A stretch of DNA of 64,000 bases, from contig ONZQ02000012.1 in the NCBI GenBank assembly GCA_900312665.1, positions 375,279 to 439,278 on the forward strand, read 5' to 3'. The stretch is from Cephalotrichum gorgonifer (taxonomy: Eukaryota; Ascomycota; Sordariomycetes; Microascales; Microascaceae). The translations under genes and the position numbers were made by a program. Positions 22,194-32,471 of this stretch are shown piece after piece. Each line of letters opens with the position of its first letter. The stretch's first letter is position 1. The notes under the pieces are model-generated. The model did not search any database, was not told the DNA's origin, and worked only from the letters and a program-made list of their open reading frames with translations.

Positions 22194-23807
22194 ATGCTCC
22201 CACAACTGGCTAAAGAATTGATCTATTCCGTGGCCGACTTCCTCGATGAGAGGGATATCAATGCCATTGCCCAAGCGAATCGCGCCCTGTGGTCCCTCCT
22301 AGATCCATACCTCTACCACAAAAACGTACATCTCTATCGCTACTCAGAAGCCTTGCCTGATGGCCCGTCATCCTTGGCATGGGCTGCTGAATATGGGTGC
22401 GAAGAAACAGCCCGAAAGGCATTCGAAGTCTACGTTCGTACTCCGAGGGACAGTCGGATCACTGGCCCAGCATTGGTTCTCGCCGCAAGGAATTCACATG
22501 CCGGGGTAGTCCGTCTCTTTATAGACTATGACATGGTCGATATGCGGACTGCGGACTTCTATACTGTTAATAACAGGAGTGTGTATACTCGTAAGCACAC
22601 AGCACTCCACTGGGCTGCCAACAAAGGTGACAAAGCTATCATCGAGATGCTGTTACAGGTGAAAGGGGTGGATCCCAGCCCCAAGGACGAATTGGGCGGT
22701 ACACCGCTTTCGGAAGCAGCCTGGGGTGGCCACCTTGCCATTGTCCGACTACTATTGGAATCCTACGAGGTCGATGCAGATGTAAGGGATCTTGGCAATT
22801 ACACCCCGTTCTTGCGAGCTGTGGAGTATGGCAATTATGACGTCGTCAGGTTTCTATTGGAATCTGGCAGGGTCGATAGATATGCGAAAGATTCACGCGA
22901 GAATACTGCTCTCATGTTGGCTGCTTATGGAGGCCATATTTCTGTCGTTAATGCCCTGCTGGAGTCAGCAGAGATCGACATAAACTTGGCAAATGACAAC
23001 GGCAGGACAGCCCTCTTTCAGGCTGTCAGTCGGGGAAAAGAGCATGTTGTCAACATACTACTACGGAGAGATGAGGTCGACGCAAACTTGGCAGATATAT
23101 ACGGTCGGTCACCCCTCTTGTGTGCTATTAGTAGCGGACATGCCTCTATCGTCAACATACTGCTGGATTCGGGCAAAATCGATCATACCTCATATAGATG
23201 GGAAACGCCTATAGGCCTTGCCGCACAGCGTGGTTATATGGCCATCGCCAAGCGACTCCTCGAGCCAGATGAGATCGATAAGGACTTAAAGGATAGCCAT
23301 GGTCGGACGCCTCTCTCCTGGGCTGCTTCTTTTGGGCAGAATGACCTGGTCACTCTACTGCTAGATTCAGGCCAGGTTGATGGGAATTTCAAAGACAGAG
23401 AGGGCCTCACACCTCTCTCACATGCTGCCAGACAGGGACATTCTGTTGTCGTCAAGCTATTGCTAGAGTCTGGCGAGGTTGATGTGGGACTGGAGGATAA
23501 CGAGGGCCGGACACCTCTCTTATGGGCTTCTAGCCGTGGACGCGCCGAGCCCGTCCAACTCCTGCTAGAGTCAGGAAGAGCCAATGTGAACCACAAGGAT
23601 AGGGATGGCCGCACAGCTATCTCCCATGCCGCCCAGAGTGGGCATGCTACTGTGGTTGAACTGCTACTGGGTTTGGACAAGGTCGATGCGGCCTTGGCGG
23701 ACAACATGGGCCGAACCCCTCTCTCGTGGGCTGAGAGCAATGGCCATGATATCATCGCCAATCTGCTGCTAAAGTCGGGCAAATCCGTTGCTTTCTCGGA
23801 GGGTTAA
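22194..23807 (+). CDS. Ankyrin-repeat protein with F-box-like N-terminus
   Basis: Single exon of 537 aa. Residues 1-45 (LPQLAKELIYSVADFLDERDINAIAQANRAL) look like an F-box, the helix set that binds Skp1 in SCF ubiquitin ligases. From about residue 60 to 530 the protein is a run of around a dozen ankyrin repeats of roughly 34 residues, with the classic TPLSWAA..GH...V.LLL pattern (for example around 140-175, 175-210 and repeatedly to 525), suited to protein binding. The repeats with RTPLSWA and RTPLLWA after residue 350 are the most regular. Such a protein could deliver a target to an SCF ligase, or be a recognition scaffold. The exact F-box call is by pattern only. Confidence 0.85.
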   Translation: MLPQLAKELIYSVADFLDERDINAIAQANRALWSLLDPYLYHKNVHLYRYSEALPDGPSSLAWAAEYGCEETARKAFEVYVRTPRDSRITGPALVLAARNSHAGVVRLFIDYDMVDMRTADFYTVNNRSVYTRKHTALHWAANKGDKAIIEMLLQVKGVDPSPKDELGGTPLSEAAWGGHLAIVRLLLESYEVDADVRDLGNYTPFLRAVEYGNYDVVRFLLESGRVDRYAKDSRENTALMLAAYGGHISVVNALLESAEIDINLANDNGRTALFQAVSRGKEHVVNILLRRDEVDANLADIYGRSPLLCAISSGHASIVNILLDSGKIDHTSYRWETPIGLAAQRGYMAIAKRLLEPDEIDKDLKDSHGRTPLSWAASFGQNDLVTLLLDSGQVDGNFKDREGLTPLSHAARQGHSVVVKLLLESGEVDVGLEDNEGRTPLLWASSRGRAEPVQLLLESGRANVNHKDRDGRTAISHAAQSGHATVVELLLGLDKVDAALADNMGRTPLSWAESNGHDIIANLLLKSGKSVAFSEG

Positions 23808-24571
23808 TATGGCCATCAGCTTCTAGGATGGAAGGCCCAGGGAAAATATGCCGTTAATTTCAGGCTTTTGAGGTCAATGCCGACGCAGGAATATTGAGCT
23901 AAGCACTGCTTTTATTGCTATCTAAAGAGGTTAGGATGCGCCATGTGATACCTTGGGGGAAGATGTCACCTTGTTGTTTCGTTTCCCATCTTCTATAGTT
24001 CAAGGGGATTTTGTATGCTCTACCGTCAGTTCTTTAAGCTGTCCTTTTTTTGTAATCCAAATTGTCTACTGTCTGGCTCGAGTTGAGCTGCAAACTGTGG
24101 TGAAAGAATGTCATGCGATCGCCGGACAGATATTTATATGAGCTTACCACTATAGAGCTCCTTATTTAATCCCACATAGTACTACTAAAAGGATGCAGGG
24201 TACATCGTCTGCCCCTGACTCTGGCCTTGGGCGGTTCGAATAAGGTCAAATACATCAGAGGACGCACGTAAACGAGCTTACCCCTGACTTCGTGATGTCA
24301 ACCTCTTGGTACAAGGTACTCAGAGAAGCTAGGTCTTCGAGTCTCTAGAATCCCCCTGCGTTGGGACGTATGAAGATTCTCACCGAACCTCGTATTAGTC
24401 CAATCCCCCCTAGTGGCTATATCATCTACCAAAGACTAGAACTTGTTCCATACCTTCCAAGCCTTCCCAGGATGCCAGGAATAGGCATTTCTGATAGGGT
24501 TCTGTTTTAAGAAAGATCTCTCCTTTGACTGATCAAACATCCTCCCGAACTATTCATTTAGAAAACCAACT
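23808..24571. other. Convergent intergenic spacer
   Basis: About 0.76 kb between the 3' ends of the ankyrin gene and the minus-strand metallopeptidase-like gene. No supported gene. Confidence 0.4.
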
Positions 24572-26129
24572 TCAAAACAACGGGCGTCCCTTCAGACTAG
24601 AGGCGTTGAAATGTGGGATCTGGTCCGGAACTATTGCACTCCTCTTCGTCGCTGCATTACCTCCGCCCGCCTGCACAGTCGGCGGTCGATAAAAAGTGCC
24701 ATCTTCATAAATCACGCCACCTTGGTATATCAACTCGGATACAGAAGCAAATAGCGCCAGAGTATCTAAGAGACAAGGTCAATATTTGCAAGATGTAAGA
24801 GCCAACAGAAAACTTACCGGCATTCTTGCTCGGTATGTTGGGGTCTTCACGTTCGGTAGACAGCTTGCGACAGTTCTTCCACCCTAGAAATAGTCTTAGC
24901 GTTTCTCTCTGCCTTAGGGGGACAATACAGGGCTCAAAAATTTACCATAGCCCCCGAATCCCCCAACATCAAGCAATTCGTGGCCTCGGCGGGTATGTGC
25001 TAGCTGTTGTACCCTGTCATTATGTGGTATTTTATAGATGTACCTCGGGATTAGGTACTCACCTCATGGACAATAACCTTGTCAAAAACCTCCATCAAGT
25101 CAACAGGAGTGTACATGAGCCAAGTTGCAAACTCGTCTAGAGACAGCGCTGAAATAATAGTAGCTAGTACGCCAGGCTTGAACTCGTCTTGGAACTTGAA
25201 GCCTTGATTCATCCCGTACTTAAGGAACCAAGGGCAGAACTGTAGAATATCTGGCTGTTCATCTTGGTCATCCTCATGTGGAACAATGACCCACGCGAAA
25301 GCTGTCGCACAGTCAAACTTGTCCCTGAGGTACTCCTTGAGTTCTAAAAATTGACACCAAAGTCTGATTAGCAATGGGACGTTCTTGTATAAGAGACTTT
25401 GAAGAAGAGGCAGGGGAGGTCTTCTCAGATTATTACCTGGATCAAACCATCTTTTTTCACCAGTGGCCACAGCATATGCCTGTCTCAGGCGGTCATGTGT
25501 ACAAAAAACTTTCTAGAAGTATGGATCAGTATTTCATCTTAGAAGGAGTGTATATCTCTCAACAAGCATAGAGACTTACAACATCAGCAGTTGCATAGTC
25601 CCCTCCCTGTGGTTCACCTTGAAGAGGGCTCGCATTCTGTGATATTCCTTCGAGGGATACTGTTCAAGTTTCAGTAAGTGAAAGGTCTATCTATATAGAA
25701 GAAATGAAACCGTCTGCTGAGCAAGAAACTTACACCGCGCACTTGCTCGATTGAGGGGCTCGTCTCCCTCGCCGTATAGCCACTGGAACAATTCCTTCAC
25801 GTTGCCTATTGGGTTATCATGCAAATTGCTCAAACCATGGCCTGCGAGGGTATTTGCATGTGCAAATGCAGCTTCAAGAAAAACGCGTTGAGCCCGATTG
25901 CCTAGTGCCATGAGTATCAAAGAAAATTGACTAGACAAAGAACGATCGGTTGCTTACTATACTCCTGTTAGAATGGGTGCTTTACCAATCAGACATGGTA
26001 GATGAGATACAAGCTGGCTTACCAGTCAGGCTGAATAACATAGCCAGCGTGACACCGTTGTGTGAAGAGAAGGATGGAAGCAAGCAGCAGAGCCGCAAGC
26101 CTAGACTGTAGAAAACTGAACGAAGTCAT
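24572..26129 (-). CDS. Secreted HExxH metallopeptidase-like protein
   Basis: Eight exons on the minus strand: 26129-26023, 25930-25734, 25659-25580, 25512-25437, 25343-25063, 25003-24946, 24883-24818, 24765-24572 (TGA), 352 aa; every junction is GT-AG and in phase. Residues 1-30 are a signal peptide (LAALLLASILLF core, ending CHA). After splicing, HELAH (246-250) forms a zinc-binding HExxH motif, followed by GYGWKNCRKLS and NADTLALFA, the arrangement of fungal deuterolysin-like / lysine-specific metallo-endopeptidase-domain proteins, where the later Asp is a third ligand. The exon 5/6 junction falls inside the motif (HE|LAH). It should be an exported, possibly active protease; the substrate is unknown. 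It shares a spacer with a tandem repeat and a divergently placed secreted protein gene. Some small exons (58-80 nt) could be misplaced by a few bases. Confidence 0.8.
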
Positions 26130-27569
26130 CTCTCGGTAATGTAATAGTCAAAACAATGTTGGATCTGGTCACCTGCGCTCGTCTAGATGGCAAAAGGGAG
26201 AGGAAGACTGGTGGAGCGCGAGCAGTATCGAGGAAACCATGACATGTTTATAGCCAAGTAGTTTATGGCGCCTACTTGGCCATCGGCCTTAGCATGTTAA
26301 CCCTCGAACATTGTTCATAACACGAGACAGATCTAACTTAGATCAATATTACCTTCGCCAGTACAGTTACTAACTTTGGAACTTACCTTGCGGTCGGAAA
26401 CCGGCCCCCAAATCTCAATTTATTCCGTTATAACAAGAGAGTCATTTTTTGTTGGCCGCTGTGCGTGGTACCCTCTTGTCGCCGTTGCTTCTGGCCCGGC
26501 ACCGTCCTCCAAATCCTTGGACCCCACTACGGGGGCGGTGTTGGCGCGCGAGGGGGATCAGGATCAAACGGGGAACAGGATCACATGGACGGCAAGAGCT
26601 TGGAAAGGGGGGTGGTGTTGGCACGATAGGGTAACGAGCCAACATCGACCTGGGGCTGCGAGGGCTGGTGATAGCATCAGAACAGGGGGACATGAAGTGA
26701 TAAGGGTAACTAACAGAGTCACATTGGGAGTAGCAGCTTGGAAGGGGGGCCGGTTATTGTTGGCTCAAGAAGCGGGCCATGATCGAATGCGGAACAGGGT
26801 AGTATGGGCGGTAAGACCCTGAAACAAACGAAGGGTGGTATTCGTGTTGGCGTTGCCGCGATAGGGGAATGAACCAACACCAACATTGGACCGGGCAGCG
26901 AGGGCCTGCCATAGCGGCAGGGAAGCGGGCTATGGCGCGGTAAGGGGAACTAACAGGGTCGCATGGGCGGGAAGCGCTTGAAAGAGGGGGCGGTTGTTGT
27001 TGGCGCGAGAAGGGGGGCCAACATCGAACGGAGAACAGGACCGTATGGATGGTATCTTGAAGGGGCGTGAGCGGCGGGTTGACACGATAAGAGAATGGAC
27101 CAACGTTGGACCCGGCCCACAAGGGATAGCGGCAGGACAATGGCCCGTGGCATGATAAGGGGAACCAACAGTGCAGCGTCGCATGGGAAGTAACAGTTAT
27201 TTCAGGGGACGTTTGTGCGATACGAAGACATGCCTAGGGAGAAATTGCTCATTTGGGGGCCGTAGCCAAACTCCTACATAGTTGGACCTAATATTTGTAA
27301 TTTGGGGGCCACGAGTAGACCACACCAGCAGCCAACACCCGTTTCAGTTGATCCTACGAGCGCTTGGCGCTTAAGGACCAACATGTGTAGCGGGCACGTT
27401 ACGCTTGCTAAGAGCCAGACAATAATTCGGACCAAGATAATTATCAGCGCCATGACATTTAAGATGTCAAGATGTCCAAGAACTTTACTCGTTCTCCTGC
27501 AGAGTTGCGAATTATTTGATTTCCATCCTGCGCTGGCGGGCTACCACTACATTCAATCCAGAGTCAGCC
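26130..27569. other. Divergent intergenic region
   Basis: Region between two genes for secreted proteins that run away from each other. It carries the diverged tandem repeat described separately, flanked by AT-richer sequence that must hold both promoters. No coding gene is supported; the long open frames here come from the GC-rich repeat. Confidence 0.45.
26536..27195. repeat. Diverged tandem repeat, about 215-240 bp unit, three copies
   Basis: Copies start near 26536, 26751 and 26991 (each begins cggt.. with ..gttggc soon after). Shared blocks in order: a gaacagg element, a CTTGaaag/gggg element, acgata or gcgata followed by gg, ccaac..cgacc/ggacc, and a taaggg.aactaacag..tcgcatggg element. 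The spacing is about 215 and 240 bp, so the units differ by indels as well as point changes. It is G-rich on the plus strand. No transposon ends or coding capacity are visible. Confidence 0.7.
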
Positions 27570-29987
27570 ATGTATAGGCAAATATGTCTCCTCTTTGGCG
27601 CCGTCGTGCTAGGTTTGGCACATGCCGACCCTAATATTACTGTCCCTCCTGTGCCTCAGCCTACAGCTGCCCCTAGGAGGGTGGCCAAGCGTCAGGGCAA
27701 TGTAAAGAAGACCATTGAGATTCATCGAGCCTACGCCGCCCCTATCGGCGTTGACACAGACTACCTCACCATGGAAAGCAGTAGCACAAAGGTACGCACA
27801 TCATCATCGACCACTAAGATATGTTCCCTATACAACGTTAACTGGAAGAGTGACAGTGGATCGGTGTCAATACAGAGTACTTAACGGACGAGATCCGCAC
27901 TAGTACTATTGACAATATCGAGACAACAACAGTAGTCAAGGCACAGCTAGCTGTTGTTACTGCGACCGAGGCCTCAGAAGGAGTCGAAGTTGGAGATGTC
28001 ACAGTCCTTCTGTCTGATACCGTCCAGGACCAGTTAGATGCTCTTATTCAAGATGCAGCAGTATCTTGTGGTATCGAGGTCAAGCAGAAGAAACGCGATA
28101 GTGAGTTTTGACCATCCTATATACTGTACAAGAAAAAAAAAAAAAGAAGAAGGCCGCTGACCTTGTAATTTGCAATCTCCTAGCTATGAGCTGCATGATT
28201 GATTCCCTGCGAGGAGCTGCTGAGAGCGACGAAGCTCTCGGCGTCATCAACCCAGCAGAATGGGATGGATTCGCCCTCGAGCTTGCAGAGAGTGCCCCTG
28301 AGATCCTGGCCGGCGCCATCCAGGTCTTCAAGACACAGGCACAAAAGAACAAGTTCGCCATTATGCTGGCTGGTGCAGCCACAGCTGGGGCCTTGGTAGC
28401 AACCGAACCCGTTAATGAGGTCGTTCACAAGTTCGTTTTCGATGATGGTCTGTTTGGGTATCCACCAGCAGCGGATCATCCAGGTGGCGAGGGTAACGCG
28501 GGTGGCGAGGGTAACGCGGGTGGCGAGGGTAACGAGAATGACGAGGGTACCGGGGATGGCGAGGGTAACGAGAATGACGAGGGTACCGGGGATGGCGAGG
28601 GTACCGGGGATGGCGAGGGCAGCGAGGATGGCCAGGGAAGCGAGGATGGCGGGAATGATGCCAATACTCCATCGCCTACGGAGCAATCGACGACCTCGAC
28701 TTCAACCTCAGCCTGTGATCCATCAGCTACTGTTGATGAGAAATCGGTACGTACTCTCTTTATGGCTATACTGCATTTTCCTTGACTTAGGCCCTTTGCT
28801 AATACCACTGAAGCCGGCCTGCGATGACCCAGACTGTAAGGGGGTGAAGAAAGTCTGTCAGGCGGAGGTAAGCCCATTCTTCTTCGCTTCTATACAATCC
28901 CAACTCCAACATCTTATTTCTGACATGCTGCGTCTAGGGTGAGAAAAAGAACTGCCGCTGTGTCAACTGGCCCAAGAGGATGGTTGAAGGGTACTTCGAT
29001 AGAGAATGGTCTGATGCACAGCAGAAGATCCTTCAAGAGCTCGTGGCCGGACTACCAGACGTCATCCCTCCCCAATGCTTTCTCAACACCCACGGCAACG
29101 GCTTCGACGGCAAGCCAATGGCCGAGCCATCTGCCTTCTGCCATTGTTCGAGTGCTGGTAGTGACGGTGGGATGATTAGGGCCCAGTTCCCGACTATGTC
29201 AGGAGAGGGAGACAAAGCATGTGCATACTCTACAATGCCTACTGAAACTATCAGCATCACTTTGAGGCCGAAGGAGACAGGAGAAGTTACTTCCTGCAGA
29301 TTGGAGTCAAGGTATGTTATATATCTATCAATGCAAATCACTGCCCACCCCGTCCTTAATGATTAAAAAAGATTCCTGGAACTGACTTATCCAACGTCTT
29401 ACTATAGCTATGGGCCGGATCCATATTGTACATGCAATGATAACTCGATGCATGGTAATATTGTGACAACATACCGCGGCAAGGAAACGACTGTCTGTCC
29501 TGATGCAACTGCTACGATGACCGAGATCCCAGTCGAGACACCTACTACTGTCTCCTGTTATCCGACCCATGGACCTCCACACGATAATCCGGAAAACGAT
29601 GAGCTCATCAAAATTTGTGGGGCGACCAGGGGCAACATGGCTGCTGTCTGTCTAACAGATGCAAGCAAGGATATCGAAGTCGGCTGTCCTGGTGCCGGTT
29701 GGGGGAGGGACTGGGACCGTCCCGTTAGAACCAACTCATACTGGGCAAAGTACGAAATGGCTGGCGATGCACCTGATGATTGCAACTATCTTTTCAAACA
29801 GGGTGGTGCTTGGGATGCAGGGGAGGTGGGTGCTCGAATTGATGCCCTCTGCATTCCGGCATTCGAAGCCATTAGGGACAAGTGCACGTGGAATGGAGGT
29901 GAGGCTAAAAACAAATGTGGGACATTCAAGTATCAGTCTTGTGCTCGGAGACCTGGGGGATGTAAGTGGGGATCACCTGGTGGTTGA
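27570..29987 (+). CDS. Secreted Cys-rich protein with acidic Gly/Asp/Glu repeat
   Basis: Six exons: 27570-27791, 27878-28100, 28184-28746, 28814-28867, 28938-29311 and 29408-29987 (TGA), 671 aa. A signal peptide (about residues 1-19, LLFGAVVLGLAHA) is followed by a KR site. A mid segment is helical and Ala-rich; then a Gly-Glu-Asn-Asp-rich repeat (about residues 250-305), a Ser/Thr stretch (TTSTSTS), then Cys-rich modules: ACDDPDCKGVKKVCQ, KKNCRCVNWP, and further Cys-rich regions with YCTCNDN and a tail CTWNGGEAKNKCGTFKYQSC. The tail pattern recurs in fungal secreted proteins of unknown role. No enzyme domain is recognised. Intron 1 allows another junction: a second donor lies 11 bp upstream. 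Role unknown; cell-wall or extracellular is my inference. Confidence 0.75.
28483..28650 (+). repeat. In-frame coding minisatellite
   Basis: About 168 bp of tandem GGTGGCGAGGGTAAC-type 15-bp units, shifting to GAGGGTACCGGGGATGGC and GAGGATGGC units. They encode GGEGN and GDGEG/EDG-type repeats inside the secreted protein. The units keep the reading frame, so length changes would alter protein length without breaking it. Confidence 0.85.
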
Positions 29988-30836
29988 TCCCAACATGCAC
30001 CCCCTCTTTGGCATTAGGGGAGTGTCATTCCCTGAGTCCTTTTTTACATGGCTGGATATCGAGGTGGTTCTGCGTTTGGGTAACTTGTGGCCATAGGGAT
30101 TGCTAGATTAGGTTGGCAGAATCTCATGATATTTCTTCCTTCACTGCAGTAGTAGCAATAATACGTTCCAACTCCGAGAGTAAAATTTTGTATTGCTCTA
30201 TCTCGCGGCCGGGCCTCTTTGGGGCTGGCTAGCTTGTAGGTTACAACTTCCCACCCCTCTACTTCTCATATAACGCCTTGAATAGCCTCATCTCCCTTCT
30301 CCGTTGAGGAGCAGCTTTGGGTGCCTCTTCCACGGCTGAATGTGAATACTACCCTACTGGAGAAATGCTTCAGGACGATGGTTAAGGGGTCCAAAAGCCG
30401 AGACAAAGAATCCGGATAGAGAATTGAGCACATTTTACCAGCAAGTTGAATATCTAAGTGCATATGCCTGTATCGCTGCTGGATTATATCCGTCGGTGTT
30501 GACCTTTGTGTGTACTACTTCGAGCTTTGCCGCATGGAATTACCGATGGGACGAGTGTGGCACTTAATTTAGCCCATCATGGTAAGGGTGTAACACAGAA
30601 ATGCCGGCTATGTCGATCAACCAAGGTACCCGTCCTCTGCGGCAACGTCAATGCCACGATTGGCTCGCGGAATTACTAAGTTTAATATGGACGGACATTT
30701 TTTCCGGCTTGTTCCAGTGGTCGTTCAAGAGAGGAAATCTATCGGCGGTGGGCAACAACTCTGGTAAGGATATGAAGCCTGAATCTATCATCGGCAGGTA
30801 TTAATTAGGTATTTAGCATGACGGCTAAAATCACTC

Positions 30837-30914
30837 CAATCACTTCGTACCACATAACTCGTGCGCCTACCGACCCAATCACTCCCTACCACATGACTCG
30901 TGCGCCTGTTGCCC
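30837..30914 (+). repeat. Two direct copies of a 39-bp unit
   Basis: Copies start at 30837 and 30876 and share CAATCACT..C.TACCACAT.ACTCGTGCGCCT with a few differences. This is a simple tandem duplication in a non-coding area. Confidence 0.75.
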
Positions 30915-31116
30915 AAGATGGAGCTCCCCGGAACCAGAAGACTGTTTAGGACAGTTCACAAATATGAAATTGTTATACTATGTGTTGCGGAAGATTGTGG
31001 TGCTCCTCTCAGGTGCCAACGACTTAGGCGACCCAATGACAGCAGTATCCGGGAAGAAAATGCCCGAGGCACTCTCGGCCCTGTCACATCGGACCGGAAA
31101 TCGCCAGGATGTTAGG

Positions 31117-31130
31117 TATATATATATAAG
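31117..31130 (+). promoter_or_regulatory. TATA element of the feruloyl esterase
   Basis: An unbroken TATATATATATAAG sequence lies about 135-145 bp upstream of the esterase ATG. It is the clearest core-promoter signal near this gene. Confidence 0.5.
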
Positions 31131-31263
31131 AGAGATCTACACGATCGTAAGCCGCAACATGAAGAATTCGACGTCGTGTTCCCTTGCTCAGAACAATCGA
31201 CCTGGACCACTCTTATAGAATTTTACCACGGTCAAGACGAACAGGCCTCCTCTTGATACCACC

Positions 31264-32103
31264 ATGGCTCGCTTTGCCACCCTCCTGGCTATCCTCGGCC
31301 TGGCCACATCGGTCCTGGGGGTTACACCCTCCAGTGGCTGCGGCAAGACCCCCACATACACCGAGGGCAACAAGAATATGATGGTGAATGGGAAGAACCG
31401 GCAGTACATTGTGCGGCTACCCCAGAACTACGCCAATGACCACCCGTACCGCCTCATCTTCGGCCTGCACTGGCTCGACTCCAACTACCAGTCGGTCGAT
31501 GGCGGCACCGCGCCCTACTACGGAATGAAGGCCAAGGCCGAGAACTCAGCCATCTTCGTGGCGCCCGACGGGCTCAACCGCGGATGGGGGAACCAGGGCG
31601 GCGAGGACGTCACCTTCATCTCCAACATCGTCGAGGAGATCACAAACGCCATGTGCGTTGACCTGGACCTGATCTTCACCATGGGCTTCAGCTACGGCGG
31701 CGCCATGTCGTTCTCGCTCGCGTGCTCCAAGCCCGACATCTTCCGCGCCGTCGCAGTCCTGTCGGGCGCGACGCTCAGCGGCTGCCAGGGCGGGACCCAG
31801 CCCGTCGCGTACTACGGGCAGCACGGCATCCGCGACGGCGTGCTGAACATTAGCATGGGCCGCCAGCTGCGTGACAGGTTTGTGGCGAACAACGGGTGCA
31901 CGGCGACGAACCCGCAGGAGCCGGGTAGGAACAGTCGCCAGCACATCAAGACGGAGTACACGGGCTGCAAGGAGGGATACCCAGTCACGTGGGTTGCCTT
32001 TGACGAGGATCACGTTGCGCTGCCCCAGGATTCTGGTGGTGATGGTGGCCCCAACAGCTGGACGATTGGGGAGGTGTGGGACTTCTTCTCCCAGTTTGAA
32101 TAA
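31264..32103 (+). CDS. Feruloyl esterase (secreted, CE1-type)
   Basis: Single exon of 279 aa. It hydrolyses ester bonds between ferulic acid and arabinose in plant cell-wall polysaccharides, outside the cell. A signal peptide (LLAILGLATSVLG) precedes GVTPSSGCG. The alpha/beta-hydrolase nucleophile is S143 in GFSYGG, with H250 in FDEDHVALPQD as the likely catalytic His. SSGCGK, LPQNY and RLIFGLHW match fungal feruloyl esterases of the FaeC/FaeD type. The Cys spacing supports several disulphides. It fits the cell-wall-degrading theme set by the GH7 and expansin-like genes. A poly(A)-type AATAAA is 122 bp downstream of the stop. Confidence 0.9.
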   Translation: MARFATLLAILGLATSVLGVTPSSGCGKTPTYTEGNKNMMVNGKNRQYIVRLPQNYANDHPYRLIFGLHWLDSNYQSVDGGTAPYYGMKAKAENSAIFVAPDGLNRGWGNQGGEDVTFISNIVEEITNAMCVDLDLIFTMGFSYGGAMSFSLACSKPDIFRAVAVLSGATLSGCQGGTQPVAYYGQHGIRDGVLNISMGRQLRDRFVANNGCTATNPQEPGRNSRQHIKTEYTGCKEGYPVTWVAFDEDHVALPQDSGGDGGPNSWTIGEVWDFFSQFE

Positions 32104-32224
32104 ATGGGCGTTGGAGAAAGGGCAGCTGCCACCAACTGTCAAAACTGTCACGCCCGAGCCGCTTTCCCACCCTACCATTCATTTCTTGGCTGCATCAGCT
32201 ACAGCCCCATTCCCGGATAGTTTG

Positions 32225-32230
32225 AATAAA
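32225..32230 (+). terminator. Polyadenylation-type signal AATAAA
   Basis: AATAAA lies about 122 bp after the feruloyl esterase stop codon, in a T-rich context. It may direct cleavage and polyadenylation of that transcript. Confidence 0.35.
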
Positions 32231-32471
32231 CGCATTTCACTTCTCACAACGGAATATACTCGTATCTAGTACGGAGTAATGGACGAGTACATGAATATAT
32301 ACTGATGTATCTTTAGAGAAGCAATATAAATTCATTTAACACCATCGTAGAGTCATGTTTGTGGTCCTACCCATGCGCCAAACACCACCGAGCGTATCCC
32401 CCAAAAAATTACAAGACGGTAATACCTACCACCAGCACGGCACAGTACTCTAACTAGTGCCATTCATCCAC

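Larger units (their letters stand above)
29988..31263. other. Intergenic region
   Basis: About 1.3 kb without a supported gene, between the Cys-rich protein and the feruloyl esterase. It holds the 39-bp direct duplication and a TATA element listed separately. Confidence 0.4.

Noticed and set aside
26442..27184. Several minus-strand frames over the tandem repeat
   Set aside because: They arise from the repeat's base composition and do not keep the same frame between copies.
28180..28686. A 168-residue frame opposite the acidic repeat
   Set aside because: It exists only because the minisatellite lacks stops on the other strand (ILVTLAIPGT-type repeats).
31546..32178. A 210-residue frame opposite the feruloyl esterase
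   Set aside because: Antisense, Val/Arg-rich, no homologous pattern; the esterase on the plus strand has full motifs.
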